12,083 nucleotides of DNA from NCBI GenBank assembly GCA_025356795.1, contig JANXRR010000504.1, forward strand, positions 1-12,083. Reading direction: 5' to 3'. The notes under the pieces were generated by a model, which was given only the letters and a program-made list of their open reading frames with translations, was not told where the DNA came from and did not search any database. Source of the DNA: Bacteroidia bacterium (GTDB taxonomy: Bacteria > Bacteroidota > Bacteroidia > Cytophagales > Cyclobacteriaceae). The translations under genes and the position numbers were made by a program. Numbering within the stretch: position 1 is the first letter of the stretch; each line of letters begins with the position of its first letter. Of the stretch, positions 1-5,810 are shown piece after piece.

Positions 1-1334
1 TCCCCTTCTAATTGAAGCATATTGCGAATGTCAATGTTTGTCTTTTGCTTATCCAAAATGTCAGCCTTTGATTTCCCTAGCACTTCGGTTGCTTCCAAGG
101 TTCCTAATGTAAGTGTGGCCGTGCCCCCCAAGGCGGAAACAATTTTCGAATCATTGGTGGCCAGCACTACCGGAGAAAGCCCTGTGGTGGCACCCAGCGA
201 GGCATTTAATATACTTCTGTTGCGTTTTCCCATTTTTGCTTTCTTGTACGCGCGATTAAGTACTTCATGGTTAATATCAAGCTTATCTATCAACTCTTTA
301 GCATGAAGCAGCGAGCCCTTATATTTTTCATACAAAAGTTTATCTTTTTCGTCCAAATTTTCTGCATCCACTATTTTAATGTAAATTTTTCTTTGCGTGC
401 GGTTGGAGGATTTATCCAACGCAAAAAATATGATTTCAATATTTTTAAACTTTACTGCTTCGTCAATAAAGGAGTAGCCGGGGGTCCAGGTAAATTCAGC
501 TTGTACGAGGGTGTTTTCTTTCCAACTGGTTTTGGGAATTCTTTTGTCTGAACTTAAAAAACCGATGGCAGCAACATTTTCATCGCCATTGGGGTCTGAA
601 AAATATAATTTCAAATTTATGAGCTCGTCTTCTTTTATGGTAAAGGTGCTGTCGTTAGGTACGGACAAAATTTCAGGGGGAAGGTCGAGCTGGGTTTGGG
701 CTATTTTAATTTTGCCTTTGGTCTCGGCCTTTTCGGGTTGATCTTGAACAATAAATTCAATTGTAAGCGGATTATTTTTTAGTTGGTTAAATTGATTTCG
801 CGATGGGTTCCACGTAATCTGACCCAACGAAGAAATAACTACACCTTCGGGCATTTGAGATTGAATGGACTTGAACACCAGCGGATCTCGATCGGGATCG
901 ACAATGTAGTCTTGAGAAATCTGATATTTATTTAGGGTTGACTGGCGAACATAAAAGATAGGCAAGTCTTCTACCACCGGGGGCTGGTTTTTATGGGTCA
1001 CCACAAAGGTGATGGGCGTTCTTGCTTTGCGCCCGTCTGTCCAATCGGCTTGAACGATTACCGTAATTTCTTTCTGGGTTTCCAAGCGGTTAACGAAATC
1101 ATAAGCCGGTGTCCAAGAAAAATTCCCCATGCTATCAAGTTTTATTCCTAAGCCTTCGGCACCTTCCAAAAAAAAAATATGGGGTGCCACTGCATCATTA
1201 GTGGAAATTTTGAAGCCAAACGTTTCGCCCTCCCTCAGGGTAATTCTGTCCTTGTCTTCTGGAAATAGTAGTTGTTGAGCGTTGCCAATGTTGCTAGTCA
1301 AAATTAAAATAAGGAGAATACGAATAACTTTCAT
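1..1334 (-). CDS. Exported multi-domain protein with three Ig/cadherin-like repeats (N-terminal 444 residues, runs off window)
   Basis: The reading frame opens at an ATG at 1334 and stays open to the left edge, so the C-terminus is missing. Residues 1-19 form a signal peptide: a basic start (MKVIR), a hydrophobic core and an Ala-Gln cleavage-like site (GNAQQ). Three beta-rich units of about 100 residues follow. Each ends in the same signature: FSWTPAYDF (72-80), ITWNPSRNQF (173-182) and FTWTPGYSF (281-289). Units 2 and 3 also carry Asp-rich loops, DPDRDP (146-151) and DPNGDEN (247-253), as in cadherin-like or putative-Ig domains that may bind calcium. Residues 325-370 look helical and charged, and 375-415 are small and hydrophobic. 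A surface or periplasmic structural or adhesive role is inferred; no catalytic motif is visible. A run of ten A (1168-1177 on the plus strand) lies in codons 53-56, and the frame is intact across it. The precise family is not recognised. Confidence 0.85.
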   Translation of the reverse strand, partial: MKVIRILLILILTSNIGNAQQLLFPEDKDRITLREGETFGFKISTNDAVAPHIFFLEGAEGLGIKLDSMGNFSWTPAYDFVNRLETQKEITVIVQADWTDGRKARTPITFVVTHKNQPPVVEDLPIFYVRQSTLNKYQISQDYIVDPDRDPLVFKSIQSQMPEGVVISSLGQITWNPSRNQFNQLKNNPLTIEFIVQDQPEKAETKGKIKIAQTQLDLPPEILSVPNDSTFTIKEDELINLKLYFSDPNGDENVAAIGFLSSDKRIPKTSWKENTLVQAEFTWTPGYSFIDEAVKFKNIEIIFFALDKSSNRTQRKIYIKIVDAENLDEKDKLLYEKYKGSLLHAKELIDKLDINHEVLNRAYKKAKMGKRNRSILNASLGATTGLSPVVLATNDSKIVSALGGTATLTLGTLEATEVLGKSKADILDKQKTNIDIRNMLQLEG

Positions 1335-1349
1335 TGAAGAAATTAAATA

Positions 1350-1379
1350 TTGTTTCAAAGTTAGTTAATCCTATTTTTG
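1350..1379 (+). promoter_or_regulatory. Candidate Bacteroidota-type promoter for the alkyltransferase-like gene
   Basis: TTG at 1350-1352 is followed, after a 19-base spacer, by TATTTTTG at 1372-1379. This matches the Bacteroidota consensus (TTG near -33, TAnnTTTG near -7) in both elements and spacing. Transcription would start near 1385, leaving a leader of nearly 40 bases before the ATG at 1423. The element overlaps the candidate promoter of the divergent exported-protein gene, so the two may compete or be co-regulated. Confidence 0.5.
1356..1363 (-). promoter_or_regulatory. Candidate -7 promoter element for the exported protein gene
   Basis: On the minus strand these bases read TAACTTTG, a full match to the Bacteroidota -7 consensus TAnnTTTG. 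It lies 21 bases upstream of the ATG at 1334, implying a very short leader. I see no TTG at the expected distance further upstream, so support rests on the -7 box alone. Confidence 0.3.
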
Positions 1380-1422
1380 AATAGAGTCTTTGTTATGATT
1401 TTTGTGTGAATGATCGATTAAA

Positions 1423-1767
1423 ATGACCAAAGGAAAGCAAGAAAATAAATACACCTTTTTTGACGATGTTTTTGAAGTAGTTAAGTTGATCCCGAAAGGA
1501 AGAGTGACCAGTTATGGCACCATTGCCAAGTACTTGGGCACCAAAATGAGCGCGCGCATGGTTGGCTGGGCAATGAATGCAGCACATGCAGATAAGAAAA
1601 TTCCTGCTCACCGTGTGGTGAATAGAAACGGCATGCTAAGTGGCAAGCATCATTTTGAAACACCCACAGCTATGCAAGAAAGATTGGAAAAAGAAGGAGT
1701 TGAAGTTAGTAAAGATCACGTTCAGGATTTTAAAAAATTATTGTGGGATCCTGCTATTGACCTTTGA
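1423..1767 (+). CDS. Alkyltransferase-like protein (ATL; MGMT family without the acceptor cysteine)
   Basis: A 114-residue protein matching the C-terminal DNA-binding domain of O6-alkylguanine-DNA alkyltransferase. Visible motifs are GRVTSYGTIA (26-35), with the Tyr31 expected to rotate the base out of the helix; SARMVGWAM (43-51), with Arg45 in the place of the arginine finger; and PAHRVVNRNG (61-70). In true transferases the last motif is PCHR and its Cys takes the alkyl group. Here it is Ala62, so the protein should bind O6-alkylguanine but not repair it. Known ATLs flag such lesions for nucleotide excision repair; that role is inferred here. The length is normal for an ATL, which lacks the N-terminal domain of Ada or Ogt. 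It ends 11 bases before the stop of the convergent symporter gene. Confidence 0.9.
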   Translation: MTKGKQENKYTFFDDVFEVVKLIPKGRVTSYGTIAKYLGTKMSARMVGWAMNAAHADKKIPAHRVVNRNGMLSGKHHFETPTAMQERLEKEGVEVSKDHVQDFKKLLWDPAIDL

Positions 1768-1778
1768 TTGGTTTTTAA

Positions 1779-3233
1779 TTAAAAGCTGGTGGCCGTTTTC
1801 CTGGATATAAAAAATAATCCCACGAAAGTGATCAAGGCATTTACCACTAAAAGCTCTGGCCCAAATTTATAGCCATGCCACCACTGCTCTGAGTTTGTAC
1901 TTATCCAATAAGAAATAAATGGAGAAAGAATACAAATGAAAGGCACCAGTTTATCTCTTACTTGAAGTTTTGTAAACATGCCAAATGCAAAAAGGCCTAG
2001 CAGTGGGCCATACGTGTAACTTGCTGCAGTGAGTACCGCAAGAATTAATGACTGTTGGTTTATTTCTTTGAAGATTACTATGATGATTAAAAATAAAACA
2101 GAGAAGCTAATGTGCACGAAATTCTTTTGTCTTGTTTTTGTCTTTTCGTCTTTGTCTTTGAAATTTAGAAAATCGATACAAAAAGAAGTTGTTAATGCGG
2201 CAAGCGCAGAATCTGCACTGGCATAAGAAGAGGCTATTATACCCAGTAAAAATAAAATGCCCGCCAACAATCCAAAATGGTTCAATGCGAGGCGAGGGAA
2301 TAATTCATCAGTGGTAGCAGGAATAGCAAGATTGTTTTGGTTGCTATATAAATAGAGCAATGCACCAAGTGTTAAGAACAGCAGATTAACCACCACCAAA
2401 GTTGAACTTAGCCAAAACATATTCTTTTGTGCGTCTTTCAAATTTTTGCAGCTCAAATTTTTCTGCATCAGATCTTGGTCAAGCCCTGTCATGGCAATGG
2501 CAATGAAAGCGCCCGCAACAAATTGTTTCCAAAAAAATAACGGGCTGTTTACATTATCGAAATGAAAAATTCTGGAGTAGCTGCTAGAACTCACAGCGTA
2601 TACCATAGAGCTAAAAGAAAACTGTAGCCGCTCACTTATTAAATAAACCGATAGTATTACTGAAGAAACTAAAAAGATGGTTTGAAATGCGTCTGTCCAT
2701 ACAATTGTTTTTATACCGCCTTTAAAAGTATACACCCAAATGAGAAGCATAGTGGTGGCCACAGTGAAGATGAAAGGAACATGCCAAGCATCGAACAAAA
2801 ATAGTTGAAGAACAGCGGCTGCTAAGTAAAGCCTAAGCGAGGAACCTATGGTGCGCGAAAGCAAGAAAAAAGAGGCTCCGGTTTTGTATGACCATGTGGA
2901 AAAGCGTTGTTCTAAGTAGGTATAAATGGAAACCAAATTAAGTCGATAATAAAGAGGCAGGAGCAAGCCAATGATTACCCAATAGCCGAAGAGGTAGCCA
3001 ATTACCACTTGAAAATAGGCGAAACCTGTTTTACCTACACTTCCCGGAACAGATACAAAGGTGATCCCCGAAAGGGACGACCCAATCATGCCAAAGGCTA
3101 CTAAATACCACGGTGATTGACGATTGCCCGTGAAGAAAGTATCAGAAGTTGCTCCCCTAGATGTGTATATCGAAATTGCGATGAGTGACAGAAAATAAAT
3201 TATAATGATAGATAAAACTACAAATGGAGTCAT
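1779..3233 (-). CDS. Sodium:solute symporter (SSS family)
   Basis: A 484-residue polytopic inner-membrane protein with about thirteen hydrophobic segments and a periplasmic-side N-terminus expected for the family. SSS hallmarks include GSSLSGITFVSVPG (51-64) in the first core helix, YLEQRFS (106-112), KGGIKTIVWTDAFQ (171-184) and GLDQDLMQKNLSCKNLKDAQ (250-269). The Ser-rich helix SSYASADSALAALTTS (335-350) corresponds to the one that supplies Ser/Thr ligands to the conserved Na2 sodium site. It should couple sodium entry to uptake of a small solute. The substrate cannot be read from the sequence, and no catabolic gene sits beside it to suggest one. The ATG at 3233 starts directly at the first hydrophobic helix. 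The gene is divergent from clpS and convergent with the ATL gene. Confidence 0.92.
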   Translation of the reverse strand: MTPFVVLSIIIIYFLSLIAISIYTSRGATSDTFFTGNRQSPWYLVAFGMIGSSLSGITFVSVPGSVGKTGFAYFQVVIGYLFGYWVIIGLLLPLYYRLNLVSIYTYLEQRFSTWSYKTGASFFLLSRTIGSSLRLYLAAAVLQLFLFDAWHVPFIFTVATTMLLIWVYTFKGGIKTIVWTDAFQTIFLVSSVILSVYLISERLQFSFSSMVYAVSSSSYSRIFHFDNVNSPLFFWKQFVAGAFIAIAMTGLDQDLMQKNLSCKNLKDAQKNMFWLSSTLVVVNLLFLTLGALLYLYSNQNNLAIPATTDELFPRLALNHFGLLAGILFLLGIIASSYASADSALAALTTSFCIDFLNFKDKDEKTKTRQKNFVHISFSVLFLIIIVIFKEINQQSLILAVLTAASYTYGPLLGLFAFGMFTKLQVRDKLVPFICILSPFISYWISTNSEQWWHGYKFGPELLVVNALITFVGLFFISRKTATSF

Positions 3234-3271
3234 TTTAAAAAATTAGCGGCCTAAAACTTGTTATTTTTTTT

Positions 3272-3279
3272 TACTTTTG
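3272..3279 (+). promoter_or_regulatory. Candidate -7 promoter element for clpS
   Basis: TACTTTTG matches the Bacteroidota TAnnTTTG element and lies 23 bases before the clpS ATG. A run of nine T (3264-3272) abuts it. No TTG is found at 19 bases upstream, so the assignment rests on one box. Confidence 0.35.
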
Positions 3280-3302
3280 AAACTTTATTTGCAAGCACAA
3301 CC

Positions 3303-3584
3303 ATGAAGACTTTAACCGAAGAACTGGAGCTAGTTGATTTACTTGAATCAATAGAGATTACCGATGTTAAGGATTTAGTTGTGTACAATGATGATTTCAA
3401 TACGTTTGAACACGTTATCAATACCTTGATCAAAGTTTGCGCGCACTCTAATGAACAAGCTGAACAATGCACTTGGTTGATCCATTTTAAAGGTAAGTGC
3501 GCAGTAAAGACGGGTTCTTATGAAGAACTAAACCCCATGCGCGAGGCCATTTGTGAAGCAGGCATTGATGCGAAGATTATGTAA
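3303..3584 (+). CDS. clpS: ATP-dependent Clp protease adaptor ClpS
   Basis: A 93-residue protein matching ClpS, the N-end-rule adaptor that delivers substrates with bulky hydrophobic N-termini to the ClpA/ClpC unfoldase. The N-degron pocket is intact: VVYNDDFNTFEHV (26-38) holds Asn29-Asp30-Asp31, and IHFKGK (60-65) supplies His61. These align with E. coli Asn34, Asp35, Asp36 and His66 at a constant offset of five. The first 20 residues form the acidic, flexible extension expected to enter the unfoldase pore. I chose the ATG at 3303. A TTG at 3258 would add 15 Phe-rich residues atypical of ClpS and would place the likely -7 box inside the gene. It is divergent from the symporter, and recR follows 77 bases later on the same strand. 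No clp ATPase gene lies in the window. Confidence 0.92.
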   Translation: MKTLTEELELVDLLESIEITDVKDLVVYNDDFNTFEHVINTLIKVCAHSNEQAEQCTWLIHFKGKCAVKTGSYEELNPMREAICEAGIDAKIM

Positions 3585-3599
3585 TGCGACCCAGAGGGC

Positions 3600-3634
3600 A
3601 GTTTCGAATTAGAATGGAATCATTGCTCGAAACT
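3600..3634 (+). repeat. Inverted repeat (hairpin) between clpS and recR
   Basis: AGTTTCGA (3600-3607) is the exact reverse complement of TCGAAACT (3627-3634), enclosing 19 bases. Those 19 bases contain a further AATG/CATT pair. No T-tract follows, so this is not a standard intrinsic terminator. It may attenuate, process or stabilise a clpS-recR transcript, or be chance. The right arm also begins a loose direct repeat, CTCGAAACT (3626-3634) and CTCAAAACC (3640-3648). Confidence 0.35.
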
Positions 3635-3661
3635 CATAGCTCAAAACCCGAAGCCAACTAA

Positions 3662-4270
3662 ATGGAATACCCATCAAAACTTATAGAAGAAGCCGTGAAT
3701 GAAATGGCTAGGCTTCCTGGCATTGGTAAAAAAACTGCGCTTCGCTTAGTGTTGCATCTCGTAAAAGAGAAAGAAGACAAAACCATCTTACTTACCTCGG
3801 CACTTTCTACACTTAGAGCAAACATAAAGTTTTGCAGTACCTGCCACACCATTGCAGATGAATCGCAATGCACTATTTGCGCAAGCAATAGGCGCGATCA
3901 TAGTATTGTTTGTGTGGTTGAAGAAAGCAAAGATGTGATGGCCATAGAAAACACTTCGCAATATTTTGGAGTGTATCATGTATTGGGCGGAGTAATTTCT
4001 CCCATGAATGGAATAGGACCTTCTGAGTTAAAAATAGATTCGCTTTTTAGTAGGCTGGCCTCATCTGATGATGTGATCAAAGAAGTTATATTAGGATTGA
4101 GCCCTACCATGGAAGGCGATACCACGGCATTTTACCTCAACAAAAAACTCTCTTCATTTCCAATTAAAATAAGTTCCATTGCCCGTGGCATACCCATGGG
4201 TGGGGATTTGGAATATGCCGATGAAATTACACTGGGAAGAAGCATAACGGGGAGAACGTTGTTTCAGTGA
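3662..4270 (+). CDS. recR: Recombination mediator protein RecR
   Basis: A 202-residue protein with the complete RecR architecture and normal length. An N-terminal helix-hairpin-helix region (LPGIGKKTALRLVLHL, 18-33) is followed by a zinc finger with Cys58, Cys61, Cys70 and Cys73 (CSTC and CTIC). A TOPRIM domain runs from about 80 to 175, starting IVCVVEESKD (82-91) with the conserved Glu87 and including GGVISPMNGIGP (109-120). The family C-terminal motif is GGDLEYADEITLGRSITGR (180-198). With RecO, and RecF where present, RecR forms a DNA clamp that helps load RecA onto SSB-coated single strands in gap and break repair. It lies downstream of clpS on the same strand. No dnaX or YbaB-family gene, the usual partners elsewhere, is adjacent. 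The ATG at 3662 gives the standard N-terminus. Confidence 0.96.
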   Translation: MEYPSKLIEEAVNEMARLPGIGKKTALRLVLHLVKEKEDKTILLTSALSTLRANIKFCSTCHTIADESQCTICASNRRDHSIVCVVEESKDVMAIENTSQYFGVYHVLGGVISPMNGIGPSELKIDSLFSRLASSDDVIKEVILGLSPTMEGDTTAFYLNKKLSSFPIKISSIARGIPMGGDLEYADEITLGRSITGRTLFQ

Positions 4271-4336
4271 TTATTTCTTGATTTCATTCTTGGTTACCCT
4301 TTTTAATTCCGTTATTTTTACCGTGGATTAACTCTT

Positions 4337-4450
4337 ATGATTAAGATAATAAAAAAGGAATCATCTACAAAAGGCATTTCAAAAAAAATCAATAAAGCGA
4401 TTGAGTTGAATGGAGTTGATACCCCATGGAATAGCAAGTGGATCTTTTGA
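4337..4450 (+). pseudogene. Short ORF, possible remnant of an antitoxin
   Basis: An ATG at 4337 opens a 37-codon frame starting MIKIIKKESSTKGISKKINK and ending in TGA at 4448. The lysine-rich start resembles the N-termini of small Bacteroidota antitoxins encoded just upstream of PIN-domain toxins, but this is a loose likeness. The tail after residue 24 does not look like a normal continuation. Its position directly upstream of a PIN-like fragment is the main support. It could also be a chance ORF. Confidence 0.35.
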
Positions 4451-4459
4451 AAAGCTTGA

Positions 4460-4591
4460 TTACTCCACAAAACTCATAAAGTAAGCAAGTTAAAATTACC
4501 CGATACTATAGTGCTGGCCACAACAAAATATTTAGCGTTGCCACTTATCACATCGATTTGGAATTCAAAACAAGTGAATCAACAGAAATAA
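4460..4591 (+). pseudogene. C-terminal fragment of a PIN-domain (VapC-like) toxin
   Basis: A 43-codon open stretch, bounded by TGA at 4457 and TAA at 4589, has no ATG start. It includes KLPDTIVLATTKYLALPLIT (12-31 of the fragment). This matches the conserved C-terminal half of PIN nucleases, where LPDA-I-AATA supplies an acidic metal ligand (here the Asp of LPD) and L-LIT precedes the final acidic residue. The usual ending T-D/N-x-x-D-F is replaced by TSIWNSK, so the last acidic position is lost. The N-terminal two thirds, with the first catalytic Asp, are absent. It is most likely the relic of a toxin whose cognate antitoxin lay just upstream. Confidence 0.5.
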
Positions 4592-4609
4592 TCATTAATC
4601 AGTAAAAAA

Positions 4610-5806
4610 ATGAAGAACCTTTCCGACCGCATCAATGCAATAGAAGAATCAGCCACGCTAGCTATGGCAGCCAAAGCCCGCGAATTCAAGTCAAGGGGAA
4701 TAGACGTTATTAACCTCAGCTTAGGCGAGCCAGATTTTAAAACCCCTCAATTTATTTGTGATGCCGCAAAGCAGGCCATTGATACAGGCACCTTCTTCTC
4801 TTATCCCCCCGTGGCGGGCTATCAAGATTTACGTGAAGCACTAGCACTTAAATATCAAAACGAAAATAACGTTCCATATAAGGCCGAAAACATTGTGGTG
4901 TCAAACGGAGCAAAGCAATCCATCGCCAATGTAATGCTGGCATTGCTTAATCCAGGCGATGAAGTGATTGTGTTCTCACCCTATTGGGTAAGCTACGATG
5001 CACTCGTTCGCCTATGCGAAGCCACCCCTGTATTAGTGAAAGGAACGATCGAAAATGATTTTAAAGCAACAGCCGAACAGGTTGAAAAGGCCATTACCTC
5101 CAAAACAAAAGCCTTGATTTTTTCCTCGCCCTGCAACCCTACAGGCTCTGTGTTTTCAAGAAAAGAATTGGAAGCAATAGCCGCAGTGGTATTAAAACAT
5201 GAAGGCTTGCTGGTAATTGCCGATGAAATCTATGAGCACATTAACTTTACTGGCGAGCGCGTTAGCCTGGCTTCCCTTCCGGGGATGTTTGAGCGCACCA
5301 TTACCGTAAACGGTTTTGCTAAAGGCTTCGCTATGACGGGCTGGAGGGTTGGATACATAGCCGCACCCAAATGGATTGCCGATGGAAGCAATAAAGTGCA
5401 AGGACAAATAACATCGGCAAATTGCTCCATTTCTCAACGCGGGGCATTGGCAGCCATTGTGGGCGATCTGGCTTCTACCAATACAATGGTAGAAGCATAT
5501 CACAAACGCAGAGACATCGTTTATAATTTACTGAAAGATATTAATGGAGTGAAGGCAAATTATCCACAAGGGGCATTTTATTTTTTCCCAGATGTAAGTT
5601 CATTCTACGGGAAAAGTGATGGCGCTCGCACGATAAAAAATGGCGATGATTTTTGTTTATTTATGCTCGAAGTGGCAAATGTATCGCTAGTACCAGGGAG
5701 CGCATTTGGTGATGATAATTGTGTGCGGATTTCTTATGCAGCTTCAGAAAAAGAATTAATAGAAGCGATGAGAAGAATGAAGGAAACATTGGCTAAATTA
5801 AAATAG
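4610..5806 (+). CDS. Pyridoxal-phosphate-dependent class I aminotransferase (aspartate aminotransferase 1b-like)
   Basis: A 398-residue cytoplasmic enzyme of fold type I. Family landmarks are NLSLGEPDFKTP (35-46); the Tyr/Pro-rich substrate loop YPPVAGYQDLREALA (65-79); the phosphate-binding turn SNGAKQSI (98-105); SPCNPTGSV (173-181) with Asn176; and ADEIYEH (204-210) with Asp205, which contacts the pyridine nitrogen. The Schiff-base Lys238 lies in NGFAKGFAMTGWRVGY, and Arg373 in CVRISYA should bind the substrate alpha-carboxylate. This pattern fits the 1b aspartate aminotransferases (Thermus type), which transfer amino groups between aspartate and 2-oxoglutarate. Some relatives also act on prephenate or aromatic substrates, so specificity is inferred. 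The heptose kinase gene begins four bases after the stop, implying a shared transcript. Base composition is richer in G+C than that downstream gene. Confidence 0.93.
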   Translation: MKNLSDRINAIEESATLAMAAKAREFKSRGIDVINLSLGEPDFKTPQFICDAAKQAIDTGTFFSYPPVAGYQDLREALALKYQNENNVPYKAENIVVSNGAKQSIANVMLALLNPGDEVIVFSPYWVSYDALVRLCEATPVLVKGTIENDFKATAEQVEKAITSKTKALIFSSPCNPTGSVFSRKELEAIAAVVLKHEGLLVIADEIYEHINFTGERVSLASLPGMFERTITVNGFAKGFAMTGWRVGYIAAPKWIADGSNKVQGQITSANCSISQRGALAAIVGDLASTNTMVEAYHKRRDIVYNLLKDINGVKANYPQGAFYFFPDVSSFYGKSDGARTIKNGDDFCLFMLEVANVSLVPGSAFGDDNCVRISYAASEKELIEAMRRMKETLAKLK

Positions 5807-5810
5807 TTAG

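Larger units (their letters stand above)
4271..4609. other. Gene-free stretch holding toxin-antitoxin remnants
   Basis: This 339-base gap between recR and the aminotransferase contains no intact gene. Bases 4271-4336 are AT-rich with no clear terminator hairpin. Bases 4337-4591 hold the two remnants listed separately. Bases 4592-4609 are the A-rich leader before the aminotransferase ATG. I found no convincing TAnnTTTG promoter for the downstream gene here. Confidence 0.6.

Noticed and set aside
22..741. Plus-strand open frames at 22-306, 267-551 and 511-741
   Set aside because: They lie opposite a long, continuous minus-strand frame with a signal peptide and repeated domain signatures; their translations show no coherent domain.
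1768..1778. Terminator between the convergent ATL and symporter genes
   Set aside because: The 11-base gap is AT-rich but has no hairpin that I can pair.
3264..3272. Run of nine T next to the clpS -7 box as a phase-variable promoter spacer
   Set aside because: The tract is at the box itself and no upstream -33 element is identifiable, so a spacing effect cannot be argued.
3258..3302. TTG start that would lengthen ClpS by 15 residues
   Set aside because: The added residues are Phe/Leu-rich and unlike ClpS, the stretch contains a better -7 promoter match, and the ATG at 3303 gives standard spacing of pocket residues.
5192..5503. A 103-codon minus-strand frame within the aminotransferase gene
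   Set aside because: It overlaps the PLP-lysine region of a well-conserved enzyme on the other strand; no domain is recognisable.
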